Positions 21,236-30,128 of a DNA stretch of 34,729 bases are shown piece by piece. Source of the stretch: Syntrophaceae bacterium (GTDB taxonomy: Bacteria; Desulfobacterota; SM23-61); contig PMCE01000369.1 of assembly GCA_003154025.1 (NCBI GenBank), positions 11,637-46,365 on the forward strand, written 5' to 3'. How positions within the stretch are numbered: position 1 is the stretch's first letter; each line of letters starts with the position of its first letter. Under the pieces are notes generated by a model that searched no databases, was not told where the DNA came from, and saw only the letters and a program-made list of their open reading frames with translations. Position numbers and translations under genes: made by a program.

Positions 21236-22837
21236 TTATTTTCCTTTCAATTCTGCAAAAAAAACGGCCCGGGTCGGCTGGAAGGCCCTAACGGCTAATT
21301 TTCCCAACGGAGTGGATTCGAAAAAAGGTTCTCTCCTAGTTTTCGCCATCTTGATTCTATACAGCAGGCTTTTGTAGCTGATATTCAACCGCCTAGCCGC
21401 TTCCCTGTGGTTCCACATGGTTTTTTCCATGGCGTCACAGATCGTTTTCCATGAAAATAACTCGGCCAGGATTTCTCGCTGTTTTTCCTGGATGACGTAT
21501 CGCTGTATGACATTCTGTAATTCTCGTTATTTCCCGGGCAGTCCTACGCCATGAGGGACTGCCGGAAGGAGTCACTCAACGACTTCATTTTTCTCCGGTA
21601 TTTTTCGGCCAATTTTGTGAGGTAATATTCTGCCAACAGGGGGGACTTGCTCTTTCCGGTTGCGCAAGGGAGGGAGGGTGATCTCAACCACGCTCAGCCG
21701 ATAGTAGAGGTCTTCCCGAAACCGGCCGGTCTTCATCGCCTCTTCGAGGTTTTGGTTGGTGGCGGCCAGAACCCGGACATCCACCCCGACGTTCTTTTTC
21801 TCTCCCAACCGGGGGAATTCATGGTCCTGCAAGACCTGAAGAAGTTTAGCCTGGAGAGAGGGACAGATTTCCGCAATCTCATCCCAAAAGAGAGTCCCCG
21901 CATTAGGCAAATCAATCTCCTCCAATTTTTACCGGCAGGCTTCGGTAAAAACCCCCCGCTCATACCCGAAGAGTTCGCTTTCCAGGAGCTCATCCGGAAG
22001 AGCGGCGCAGTTCACTTTCACAAGGGCTTTATCCCACCGATTCGATTTCCGATGACGCTATCGGTCTGCGACTTCTTTTCCCACCCTGCTCTCTCCCAAG
22101 ATCAAAACGGTCACATCCGTATCCGCAACCTGTTGGATGATCTCTTTCACCCGGTGCATCTTTTCAACACCGCATATGAATGGGTCTGGTTCCCGCGAGA
22201 TCCTCTCAGGTTCCGCATCCTCAGCGGGGAAAAGGGCGAGAGGGATATCGGCCATTGTCTGCCTTTCGGTTGGCTCAATTTCCAGATAGATCTCCTCTTC
22301 TTTGCAGATGCCCTAACCCCCCTATAGATCTACAGAAAGGAGGCCAGGGTGTTTTCCGGCTCTTAATCCTTCCGGGGGATGCAACGGCAGCTTCTGCCTC
22401 CGCAAGATATTCGACTTCCAGGGGAGAACCTCCGGCGAATTCCCTTCCTAGGAGATGTGCTTTGGCTCGATCCCCCGTCGGCACCATTCGCGGACATCCG
22501 AGACCTTCCGGTTTTCTCCGGCCAGAAAGCAGAGAGAACTGCGGTCCGCCCGGACCCATTCCGCGAGCATTCGCAGGCCATCGACGATTCCCTTATCAAT
22601 CTTCGGCCCTTCCAGTCTGGTGAGCTTGCTGGATAGGGTCCCGATCATGCGGTCGGTGAGCCGGGGCGCTGTCTTTTCATCGCCGGCAGGAGTTTCTTCG
22701 GAATTTCGTTCATGAATGGCGTCGAGCTTCGCCGTCATATATTGCTCGCCAGCGATGTTTCCCGAAGAGAAAGGGTAGACCGCCGCTTTGGGATTCGGGA
22801 GGGTTCGTAAATTTATGGCATGGGCTTTCATGACCAT
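21236..22837 (-). pseudogene. Decayed sigma-54-dependent transcriptional activator (GAF - AAA+ - Fis HTH)
   Basis: Reading one minus-strand frame through stops recovers a complete NtrC-family architecture. There is a GAF domain (VRADRSSLCFLAG, VREWCRRGIEP, LPWKSNILRRQ) and an AAA+ domain (VTVLILGESRVGKEVADR Walker [21 protein letters not shown] with a GAFTGA-like [27 protein letters not shown]alker [35 protein letters not shown]). It ends with a Fis-type HTH (NHREAARRLNISYKSLLYRI). Lesions are in-frame stops at 22448-22450, 22322-22324, 22313-22315, 22058-22060 and 21929-21931, and a one-base excess in a C6 run at 21639-21644. A stop at 21544-21546 and a compensating one-base loss near 21528 follow. 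GAFTGA's second Gly is also lost. The C-terminal 64 codons (21430-21236) remain open and could be a stray HTH peptide. It is not a working activator. Confidence 0.9.
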
Positions 22838-23005
22838 CCCTTTTCTCTAAATGGGCCTCTCTTCGTTTAGTGCGACCAGCGCCCCTGCAGAGGAGCCTGG
22901 AGTCCTCCACTCTCCTCCAAGAATAGGGGAATCCCGTTGATCCGGAGGCAGACGTAGAGCGTCTTCCTCATGGGAACCGTTGCCTTCCCCCAGTACCTCG
23001 ATGGG

Positions 23006-24016
23006 CTATGGGTCTTGTTTAGAAACGGAGGTCCCCGAGTGGAGGCGAGGGGCGGCATCCGGGGAAGAAAGCGCCTCTCTGGCCTTCTTCATCTTCTGGT
23101 GGGCCTGGACGTAAAACCCGGGTTTCATCTCGACGGCTTTCTCGAAGGATTCGACGGCTTCTTTCGTCCTTCCTCCGGCCATGTACAGGCAGCCCAGATT
23201 GTAGTAGGCTGTAGCTTCGTCGCCGGCTTTCTTGAAAGCTTCGAGGGCTTCCGGGTACCTTTCCAATTTGAACAGCCCGATGGCCATATTGTTGTAAACC
23301 TTGGAATTGGAAGCTTGGAGTTTGACCGCGCCCGTAAAGGCGGCCACGGCCTTATCGTTTTCTCCCTTTAACAAAAGAGAAACGCCAAGATTATTGTATA
23401 GGAGTCCAAATTCGGGCTGGACGGAGATGGCCTTTTGATACTGGGATATGGCCACATCATACTTTCCCTGGCGGTCGTACAAAACCCCTAGATAGTTGAA
23501 AGCCTGCCAGAGAGAGGGGTTCAGCTGAAGAGCCTTCAGAAAATTCTTTTCGGCTTCCGGAAATTCACCCGATTGGAAGTAACTCCGGCCTAGGCCTTCA
23601 TAAGCGGGAGCATAAGTAGGGTCGGCCAGGATAATCTCCTGAAATTCCTTCTTTGCCTCGTCTTTCATTCCCTTCTCAAGGTAGAGGTGGCCCATCTTGA
23701 ATCGAACCCGCAGATTGCGGGGATCCAGTTCAAGGGCTTTATGGTACTGGATGAAAGCCAGGTCCGAATTCCCCCTACTAAAATGCTGATCTCCCTGCTT
23801 TTCGTAGCCTTCCGCGTTCAACTCGGGGATTTTTTGGGAAATTTTCTTTTCGGCGGCCATTTCCGCCTTCTGCCGCTCCATAATCTTGCGGTATTCGCTG
23901 TCCTGGTTGAGGCTCTGCGTGCGGTTGGGAGAGGAAGAGGCACATCCCAGGGAACCGATCATCACCAGAATCGCCAGGCAGGCAAAAATCGCTGTGCGTC
24001 CTGCAGATTTCATCAT
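23006..24016 (-). CDS. TPR-repeat lipoprotein at the end of the Tad operon
   Basis: The 336-residue protein has a signal peptide ending in a lipobox-like IGSLG-C (Cys25), so it is probably lipid-anchored. About five to six tetratricopeptide repeats follow, e.g. EGYEKQGDQHFSRGNSDLAF, VRFKMGHLYLEKGMKDEAKK, AYEGLGRSYFQSGEFPEAEK, AFNYLGVLYDRQGKYDVAI, LYNNLGVSLLLKGENDKAV and YNNMAIGLFKLERYPEALE. TadD-type TPR lipoproteins are standard in Tad loci and help secretin or pilus assembly. GAGGGGGG lies before the ATG pair at 24016/24013. It overlaps the upstream TPR-LytR_C gene by 4 nt. It is the last gene of the operon. Confidence 0.9.
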   Translation of the reverse strand: MMKSAGRTAIFACLAILVMIGSLGCASSSPNRTQSLNQDSEYRKIMERQKAEMAAEKKISQKIPELNAEGYEKQGDQHFSRGNSDLAFIQYHKALELDPRNLRVRFKMGHLYLEKGMKDEAKKEFQEIILADPTYAPAYEGLGRSYFQSGEFPEAEKNFLKALQLNPSLWQAFNYLGVLYDRQGKYDVAISQYQKAISVQPEFGLLYNNLGVSLLLKGENDKAVAAFTGAVKLQASNSKVYNNMAIGLFKLERYPEALEAFKKAGDEATAYYNLGCLYMAGGRTKEAVESFEKAVEMKPGFYVQAHQKMKKAREALSSPDAAPRLHSGTSVSKQDP

Positions 24017-25386
24017 GATTTCCCCCCTCTACCGAGCCCCGGACCGGGAAGAATGTCTTTGCCGATGACAACTTTGACATTGATATTGGGACGGTCGAAC
24101 TTTTTCTGTTCCTCCAATCTTTGCAGCCCGGGAAGTTGGTCAGCTACCTGAGCGGCAAGTTCCTGGTAGCCATTCTGATAATAAATCCTGGTCTGGCGGT
24201 GCTTGAAATGATCGGCATTGGTGATTCGCCTGACGGGCAGCCCTTTGTCCTCCAGCTCTCGAGAGACCCTACGCGCCATTCCATTGGCCCCATTTCCGTT
24301 GGAGACTTCAATCCCCGCCTTTTTCATCGACAGGGGAGCGGGCTTTTCCAAGCCATGAGCAAGAGAAGGCGGGGGCGCAGGTTCTGTCCTCAAGGCGGGG
24401 GACGGAATGGGTTTCAATTCTACCGCCTTCACTCCGGAATCATCCTGTGCTTGAGCCACCCGAGTGTCTTCTACCGCGGAGAGCAGAACCGGTTCTAATT
24501 CCGGGGAGACAGGCCTGAGCCCACTTTGTTCATGATGGTAAGGTTTCGATATATCCTGCGCTACCTGATGATCCGAAATTGGGGAATTCTCTTCGGATTT
24601 CGGTTCAGGGACGGCTTCTTCTTTTTTCCGGTCAGAGGGTTGGAAGATCTTGGCCAGAGCATCGATTGCTTGCATAGCCATCCGGGCATGAATGAAGGAT
24701 GGGTCCAGGCTCAAGGCCTGGGAGTAATGGAACTGGGCAATCCGGTACAAACCCTGGCGATGATAAAACTGGGCGATGTTGAAATGGGCCTTTGAATCCT
24801 CACCAGCCAGTTGGAACTCGGTCAGAGCCAGATCCATATGGCCCATCACGGCGTATGCCAGCCCCAGATTGTTATGAAATTTTCCTTCCCGCTCATTTAA
24901 GGCAACAGCTTTCCGGAGAACGGGAATGGCCTCATCCGTTTTGCCCAGGAGGAGGTAGGAATATCCCAGGTTATTCAGAACATAATCCAGGTCGGGATTC
25001 AATCCCAGGGCCCTTTTATAGGATTCAGCGGCCCGGGCGTAATCTTTCAGGTGATCGTAAGATACCCCCATTCCGTTGTGGGCCTCGACATGTCGTGGGT
25101 CGATAAGGATTACTTTTTGAAACTCTTCGATGGCCTTCGCGTGCTCTCCCCTCTCCTGGTAATAACCCGCCAGCAGATAATGAGAGTCGGGATTTCCCGG
25201 GCGGGGGCGGACTTGGGACGCGAATTGGGAAATCAGGCCCTGCTCGCTACTCTTAATCTCCGGAGGGTCCGAAAAAACTCCCCGGTTCATGAAGTTCACC
25301 TGGGTCGAGCAACTGGTTACGGAGAATAGAGAAAAACCTCCAACCAGGCTGAGAGCAACCATTTTTTTAACTCTTTTTTTCATCAT
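24013..25386 (-). CDS. TPR lipoprotein with C-terminal LytR_C domain (Tad locus, TadD-like)
   Basis: The 457-residue product has a signal peptide with lipobox V-T-S-C (Cys26) and TPR repeats at about residues 65-240 (YLLAGYYQERGEHAKAIEEFQ, AHNGMGVSYDHLKDYARAAE, VLNNLGYSYLLLGKTDEAIP, HNNLGLAYAVMGHMDLALTE). A Pro/Ser/Glu-rich linker follows, then a LytR_C-type domain at about 350-445 (AGIEVSNGNGANGMARRVSR, TRIYYQNGYQELAAQVADQLP, NVKVVIGKD). TPR plus LytR_C proteins commonly accompany Tad genes; a pilotin or scaffold role at the outer membrane or periplasm is inferred. tadC lies 14 nt upstream and the second TPR gene overlaps by 4 nt. Confidence 0.9.
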   Translation of the reverse strand: MMKKRVKKMVALSLVGGFSLFSVTSCSTQVNFMNRGVFSDPPEIKSSEQGLISQFASQVRPRPGNPDSHYLLAGYYQERGEHAKAIEEFQKVILIDPRHVEAHNGMGVSYDHLKDYARAAESYKRALGLNPDLDYVLNNLGYSYLLLGKTDEAIPVLRKAVALNEREGKFHNNLGLAYAVMGHMDLALTEFQLAGEDSKAHFNIAQFYHRQGLYRIAQFHYSQALSLDPSFIHARMAMQAIDALAKIFQPSDRKKEEAVPEPKSEENSPISDHQVAQDISKPYHHEQSGLRPVSPELEPVLLSAVEDTRVAQAQDDSGVKAVELKPIPSPALRTEPAPPPSLAHGLEKPAPLSMKKAGIEVSNGNGANGMARRVSRELEDKGLPVRRITNADHFKHRQTRIYYQNGYQELAAQVADQLPGLQRLEEQKKFDRPNINVKVVIGKDILPGPGLGRGGKS

Positions 25387-25400
25387 TCAACCCCTCGTGT

Positions 25401-26363
25401 TCATTGTCCGCCCAGGGAGGGCATCAGGGTTCTGAATATGCGGATGACCGCCGGTCCCAGAATGGCTACGAAGAGGGAAGGAAAGATGAAAAAGATCAGA
25501 GGGAAGAGAAGCTTCACCGGCAGTTTTGCCGCCACTTCTTCCGCCCTCTGGAACCGCTTCACCCTCATGGCGTCCGAGTGTACCCGTAGCGCCTGGGAAA
25601 TGCTGGTCCCGAACCTCTCCGTCTGGATCAGCAGGGAGGAGAGGTTGTTCACATCTTCCAGATCCGTGCGAATGGCCAGGTCCCGGAAAGCATCCCGCCG
25701 GGTTTTCCCCGCCCTCAATTCCAGGCTCATCAGATTGAATTCATCACTCAAGGTCTTATTGCTCAATTTCATCTCATCCCCCACCCGGTTGATGGCCGCA
25801 TCCAGGCCTACGCCGGCCTCCGCGCAAACCACCATCAGATCCAGGGCATCGGGAAGGCCCAGCAGAATCTTTTCCTTCCGCCTGTCAATCTTTATCCGCA
25901 GCCACAAATTGGGCAGATAAAAGCCGGCCATGGCAGACAAGATGCAAAGACCGATGAAATGGAGGGGCTGCAGGGCCGGCAGGAATGAGAATTTAACCAC
26001 TGCGAAGAGCAGGGCAAAGAGGATAGCCAAAAAGGCCTTGCTTCCGAAAAAAATTAGAGAGGCATTCTCTTTCCGGATTCCCGCCTTCAAGAACCTCTTC
26101 CGGGTGTAGGAAGGGTCGCCTTCTTGAGCCGGTTTGGTCAGGCGTCCCAGGTTTCCCAGGGCCTTAAAGATCTTTCCCTTTATGGACGGAAATAAACCCG
26201 GTTTTTCCGGTTCTGTTTCCTGAGTCTCTTCCCCGGCCTCCCGGACTCTTTGGACGAGGTCGCGGCGCTCTTTGTGATGGCCGGCATAAAGATAAATACC
26301 CAGGATAAAAAGAAAAACACCGGCAAAAGCTAAGATGGCAATGAGCAAAAAGGTGTCGATCAT
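25401..26363 (-). CDS. tadC: Tad pilus inner-membrane platform protein TadC
   Basis: The 320-residue protein is the second of the paired GspF/T2SSF-type platform proteins. It has an N-terminal membrane segment (LLIAILAFAGVFLFILGIYLY), two more near residues 110-150, the GspF core (LPDALDLMVVCAEAGVGLDAAINRVGDE, LSSLLIQTERFGTSISQALRVHSD) and a C-terminal segment (LPVKLLFPLIFFIFPSLFVAILG). ATG 26363 has AGGAGG 4 nt upstream. The frame is open to 26705, but that extra part overlaps tadB out of frame and is not coding. It lies 8 nt after tadB. With TadB it anchors the TadA ATPase and moves pilin. Confidence 0.94.
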   Translation of the reverse strand: MIDTFLLIAILAFAGVFLFILGIYLYAGHHKERRDLVQRVREAGEETQETEPEKPGLFPSIKGKIFKALGNLGRLTKPAQEGDPSYTRKRFLKAGIRKENASLIFFGSKAFLAILFALLFAVVKFSFLPALQPLHFIGLCILSAMAGFYLPNLWLRIKIDRRKEKILLGLPDALDLMVVCAEAGVGLDAAINRVGDEMKLSNKTLSDEFNLMSLELRAGKTRRDAFRDLAIRTDLEDVNNLSSLLIQTERFGTSISQALRVHSDAMRVKRFQRAEEVAAKLPVKLLFPLIFFIFPSLFVAILGPAVIRIFRTLMPSLGGQ

Positions 26364-26371
26364 CTTTCCTC

Positions 26372-27349
26372 CTATACCTTGATGGCCACCAACTTTTTCA
26401 TGACCAATATCCCCAGGACCATCATCGCCCCGGCAAAGCCCACCATGATATTTCCGATGGGATCGGTAAATAGAATTTTCAGGTAATCCGGGTTCAGGAA
26501 GGCGAGAGCGGCAACCACCAGGAAGGGAAGGGCGACCAGGACAATGGCCGAAAATTTCCCCTCTGCGGAAAGGACCCGGATCCGACCATGGAGCTTGAAC
26601 CGCTCGCGGATCAAGTAAGCGATGTTTTCCAGGATCTCCGCCAGGTTCCCCCCGGTTTCCCTCTGGATGAGTACGGATATGACAAAAAATCTCAGGTCCG
26701 GGCACTCGACCCGGAGGGAGAGGTTTTTCATTGCCGTCTGAACATCTATCCCTAAATTGATCTCTCCCAGGGTCTTGTCGAATTCCGTGCCGATGGGATC
26801 CTCCATTTCGTCCGCTACCATCTTCAGCGCGCCCGTAAAGGCGTGCCCGGCTTTCAAGGACCGGGCCATCAGGTCCAGGGCTTCCGGCAACTGTCTCTCA
26901 AACTTCTGCATCCTCCTCCTCTTCTTGGAAAGGATGTGAATCCAGGGCAAAGGTCCTAGAATGAAGGCTAGTATTAACCCAACCAGATAACTGGAGAGCA
27001 TCCCCAAGCCGAGGATGAAGCCGGCCCCCGCCAGGACCAGGGAGAGCAACAGAAAGACCCCAAGGGGCTGCCTGATCGCCGCTTGTTCCAGGAGCAGGTT
27101 CATTTTCTGGCTCCAGTTTAGTTTCAGGAGGAACCGATTCAGCCAGGGAACCTCGCTCAACTTCACCCGCCGCTCCAGGCCGTCCTCCGCTTCTTCCAGC
27201 TCCGTGCCCGTCGAAGAGATATTCATGAGCCGAATGCGGACCCTTTTCTTTTCCGGGGCCCTCTGGGTTTGCCAGAGCGCATAGCTTCCCTCGATCAGAA
27301 GAAGGGTGGCGACAAAGATCCCAACTGCAATCAGAATGTCCATAGTCAT
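26372..27349 (-). CDS. tadB: Tad pilus inner-membrane platform protein TadB
   Basis: The 325-residue GspF-family protein has an N-terminal segment (ILIAVGIFVATLLLIEGSYAL), a central pair near residues 95-140, and the T2SSF core with LPEALDLMARSLKAGHAFTGALK and LIQRETGGNLAEILENIAYLIRER. It ends with segments around FSAIVLVALPFLVVAALAFL and IMVGFAGAMMVLGILVMKKL. I chose ATG 27349 (MTMDIL), with GAGAGA just upstream; the next Met two codons later is also possible, and upstream in-frame codons to 27397 lack support. It sits between tadA (84 nt gap with hairpins) and tadC (8 nt). Confidence 0.93.
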   Translation of the reverse strand: MTMDILIAVGIFVATLLLIEGSYALWQTQRAPEKKRVRIRLMNISSTGTELEEAEDGLERRVKLSEVPWLNRFLLKLNWSQKMNLLLEQAAIRQPLGVFLLLSLVLAGAGFILGLGMLSSYLVGLILAFILGPLPWIHILSKKRRRMQKFERQLPEALDLMARSLKAGHAFTGALKMVADEMEDPIGTEFDKTLGEINLGIDVQTAMKNLSLRVECPDLRFFVISVLIQRETGGNLAEILENIAYLIRERFKLHGRIRVLSAEGKFSAIVLVALPFLVVAALAFLNPDYLKILFTDPIGNIMVGFAGAMMVLGILVMKKLVAIKV

Positions 27350-27372
27350 TTCTCTCAAATAGTGAAATTGTA

Positions 27373-27393
27373 GGGCGATTCGGCGAATCGTCC
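27373..27393. repeat. Short hairpin between tadA and tadB
   Basis: GGGCGATTC (27373-27381) faces GAATCGTCC (27385-27393) around a GGC loop, with one mismatch. A second GC-rich palindrome, GGGCGCCCGCGCC, follows at about 27400-27412. It might tune expression within the operon or simply be a repeat. Confidence 0.55.
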
Positions 27394-27433
27394 GCATGAG
27401 GGCGCCCGCGCCGGGTCGCCCCTGCGATCTTGC

Positions 27434-28819
27434 TTATATTTCATACACCTTTTCGGCGTTGAAGAGGTCGGGAGGGACCGTAATGCCGGCCGCTTTGAAC
27501 CTCTCGACGAATTTGGGCCGTATTCCGGTCGCCCGGAACTTCCCCCTCACCGTTCCTTTGGCATCGATGGCGGTCTGCTCGAAATGAAAAATCTCCTGCA
27601 TGGTGATAACGTCCCCTTCCATTCCGGTAATCTCCTGAAAGCTGGCGATCTTCCTGGTTCCGTCCACCAGACGGGCGATCTGGATGATCACGTTCAGGGC
27701 AGAGCTGATATATTTCCGGATGGACCCGCTGGGGAAAGTATATCCGCTCATGGCTACCAGGGTTTCCAACCTCATCAAGGCATCGCGGGAAGCGTTGGCG
27801 TGGAGGGTTACGAGAGACCCGTCATGACCGGTATTCATGGCCTGGAGCATGTCCAGTACTTCCGCTCCGCGAACCTCACCCACAATGATGCGGTCCGGCC
27901 TCATCCGCAGGCTGTTTCGAACCAGGTCGCGAGCCGTCACCTCTCCCTTGCCCTCGATGTTGGGCGGCCGGGTCTCCAGCCGGATCACGTGTTTCTGTTT
28001 CATCTGCAGCTCTGCAGAATCCTCGATGGTGATAATACGTTCATTCTCCGGGATGAAGCGGGAAAGGACATTCAAAAGGGTGGTCTTCCCGGTGCCGGTG
28101 CCGCCGGAGATCAGGACATTCAGCCGAGACTTCACAATGCCCTTGAGAAGTTCGCCGATCTCCGGAGTTATGGTTTTCAAGGTAAGCAGGTCCTGAATCT
28201 CCAGGGGGTCCACGGCGAACCGGCGGATGGAAAGCATCGGGCCGTCGATGGCCAGGGGAGGGATGATGGCGTTGACCCGAGACCCGTCGGCCAGCCTAGC
28301 ATCGACCATGGGGCAGGATTCATCGATTCTTCGCCCAACCCCGGAGACGATTTTATCGATAATCCGGCGGAGGTGGGTATCGTCCTTAAATCGTCCTTGG
28401 GTAAGTTCTAATTTTCCAAATCTTTCCACGTAAATCTGATTATAGGTGTTAACCAGAATATCCGAGATCGTGGGGTCCTGCATGAAAGGCTCCAGGGGCC
28501 CCAGGCCGAGCACCTCATCCTGGATTTCCCGGAAAAATTTCTCCCGTTCCGCGGCATTTAAAGGGAACCCGTTGTCTTCCTGGAGCAGCCTCTCCATCAG
28601 TCGGCGAATCTCCTGCTTGATCCTGGTTTCATCGAGGCCATTGATGAGGGAAAGATCGATGAGGTCCAGCAGGCGATTGTGCATCCGGGTCTTTAATTCG
28701 TGGTATTCGTTGGATACCATCATCTGGGACCCTATTCCGAGGTTCTTTGTATTGATTGGGGCGGCTTCCTCTTTCTTCATGACCCCGTTTTTGGCAGATT
28801 GAAAAGTTAAAAAAGCCAT
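27434..28819 (-). CDS. tadA: Tad pilus assembly/secretion ATPase TadA (CpaF)
   Basis: This 461-residue hexameric GspE-family ATPase powers pilin assembly. It has a family-typical N-terminal part ([20 protein letters not shown]) and a Walker [10 protein letters not shown] near residue 240. The Asp-box ITIEDSAEL and [21 protein letters not shown] (Walker B region) are present, as is [12 protein letters not shown] with the His-box. All catalytic motifs are intact. I chose ATG 28819 (MAFLTF) with GGGAG about 8 nt upstream; the frame is open to 28864 but those 15 codons are not conserved. It lies 98 nt after cpaE, across a hairpin, and before tadB. Confidence 0.96.
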   Translation of the reverse strand: MAFLTFQSAKNGVMKKEEAAPINTKNLGIGSQMMVSNEYHELKTRMHNRLLDLIDLSLINGLDETRIKQEIRRLMERLLQEDNGFPLNAAEREKFFREIQDEVLGLGPLEPFMQDPTISDILVNTYNQIYVERFGKLELTQGRFKDDTHLRRIIDKIVSGVGRRIDESCPMVDARLADGSRVNAIIPPLAIDGPMLSIRRFAVDPLEIQDLLTLKTITPEIGELLKGIVKSRLNVLISGGTGTGKTTLLNVLSRFIPENERIITIEDSAELQMKQKHVIRLETRPPNIEGKGEVTARDLVRNSLRMRPDRIIVGEVRGAEVLDMLQAMNTGHDGSLVTLHANASRDALMRLETLVAMSGYTFPSGSIRKYISSALNVIIQIARLVDGTRKIASFQEITGMEGDVITMQEIFHFEQTAIDAKGTVRGKFRATGIRPKFVERFKAAGITVPPDLFNAEKVYEI

Positions 28820-28863
28820 CTTGCCATCTCCCTTTCTCCTGATCGGCCGTTTCGCTCTTGTCA

Positions 28864-28889
28864 TTCCCCTCCCGCCGGGGGGAGGGGAA
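28864..28889. repeat. Perfect 10-bp hairpin between cpaE and tadA
   Basis: TTCCCCTCCC (28864-28873) pairs with GGGAGGGGAA (28880-28889). On the minus-strand transcript no U-tract follows, so it is more likely a processing or attenuation structure than a terminator. Confidence 0.6.
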
Positions 28890-28917
28890 ATTTTATTTGT
28901 TAGGCGATCATCTTTCT

Positions 28918-30093
28918 TTAAATGACCTTTTTACCCCAGAAGCCCATCTTCTCTTTTTCCGGTTCTTTTCCCGGCCGGCTTTTCTCCATCAGGGATATAG
29001 CCAATTCCCGGAAGTTTTTGCAGATCTCCCCACCGGTGCCCACCTGGAAAATGATTTTTCCCTGGTTGATGGACGCCATGGCGGTCTGAAAATCATTGGG
29101 AATCTGCCAGTAAATCTTGTGGTTTAGGCTTTGTTCCGCTTCTTTGAGGGAAATCACAGAGTTTTTTTGGTAACGGTTGATGACGATCCGGATTTTATCC
29201 GTCCCGGAGAAGCCCAATCTCTGGCAGGTCCACAGGAGCTTTTTGACATTGGTAAGACAGGGCAGGCTCAGGTTGGCGACCAGCAGGCTGCGGTCGGCCA
29301 TCCCCAGGATCTTTAGGGACAAATCATCTACGGACTGCCCGCCGTCCACTACCGTAAAATCGAAGGTCTCCTGCATGGCTTCCAAAAGCTTCTCCAAAAT
29401 TTCCGGGGTTATCCGGTTCACTCCGTCCAGCCCGGCGGGCGAAGCGAGAACCGAAATCCCAGAGGGGTGTTTGAAAAGGATGCTTCTCAAAAGGGTTGCA
29501 TCCACCCGGGAGATGTTCTTGACTACTTCTCCCCAGTCGAAGGAGGACTTTATATCCAGAAAAATGGGGATCTCCCCGAAGTTCAGGTTCATATCCACCA
29601 GGGCCACAGACTGGGACTTGTCCCGCTCGGCAAGACCGGCCGCAAGATTTACGGCAATGGTGGTGACTCCCACTCCCCCCTTGCTGCCGATGACGTGGAT
29701 GATTTTCCCCCTCTTCTTTGGCTGCTTAACCGGGGAGAGACCCTTCCAACCCTCTCTGAATTTGGCCAGGGAATCCCGTACCTCTTCCCCTTTTATGGGC
29801 TGGGAAAAAAATTCTTTGGCCCCGGCTCTCAGGGCCTCGATCAGGACATTGGGCTCCAGGTGGGGGGAGGTCAGGAAAATGGCCCCCACCGAGCCGGTGG
29901 ACTGGAGGGAACGAATGATCTGGAACTCTTGTTTCAGGTCTTCTCCGATTTCGAGGATCAGAAGGTCGCAACCCTCCGAAGAATCAGATTCTTTCAGCCG
30001 GAACCCTTCCGCCGAAGAGAGGATTTTTTCTATCTCCCTCCTTACCTCCCCGTTCTTGATCTCCAATTGAACAGAAATTAAATCACCCGACAT
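28918..30093 (-). CDS. cpaE: Tad pilus localisation ATPase TadZ/CpaE
   Basis: The 391-residue protein has a receiver-like N-terminal domain (about 1-120; GAIFLTSPHLEPNVLIEALRAGAKEFFSQPI). A MinD/ParA-type ATPase follows, with GSKGGVGVTTIAVNLA near residue 140, ALVDMNLNFGEIPIFLD, FTVVDGG and IRIVINRYQK. The P-loop reads KGGVGVTT, so the usual Lys before Thr is Val. Atypical Walker A motifs are known in TadZ/CpaE, so this is not taken as inactivation. The family localises the Tad apparatus, often at a cell pole. AAGAGG precedes the ATG at 30093. It sits between the VWA protein gene and tadA. Confidence 0.93.
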   Translation of the reverse strand: MSGDLISVQLEIKNGEVRREIEKILSSAEGFRLKESDSSEGCDLLILEIGEDLKQEFQIIRSLQSTGSVGAIFLTSPHLEPNVLIEALRAGAKEFFSQPIKGEEVRDSLAKFREGWKGLSPVKQPKKRGKIIHVIGSKGGVGVTTIAVNLAAGLAERDKSQSVALVDMNLNFGEIPIFLDIKSSFDWGEVVKNISRVDATLLRSILFKHPSGISVLASPAGLDGVNRITPEILEKLLEAMQETFDFTVVDGGQSVDDLSLKILGMADRSLLVANLSLPCLTNVKKLLWTCQRLGFSGTDKIRIVINRYQKNSVISLKEAEQSLNHKIYWQIPNDFQTAMASINQGKIIFQVGTGGEICKNFRELAISLMEKSRPGKEPEKEKMGFWGKKVI

Positions 30094-30128
30094 TTCTCAC
30101 CTCTTCCATTTCCAAACGGATGTGCTTC

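Noticed and set aside
21236..22837. Possible stop-codon recoding (TAG/TAA) in the activator gene
   Set aside because: Both TAG and TAA end ordinary genes in this window, and the locus also has two single-base shifts and a lost GAFTGA glycine, which fits decay.
22867..22971. 34-codon minus-strand frame (MRKTLYVCLRING...) between the Tad operon and the dead activator
   Set aside because: The ribosome-binding site is poor, it is short, and no family is recognised; it could be a relic but cannot be supported.
26372..26705. N-terminal extension of tadC to 26705
   Set aside because: The extension overlaps tadB out of frame and has no membrane or GspF features, while ATG 26363 has a strong ribosome-binding site.
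28918..30093. Loss of the P-loop lysine in CpaE (KGGVGVTT) as inactivation
   Set aside because: Atypical Walker A motifs are known in the TadZ/CpaE family.
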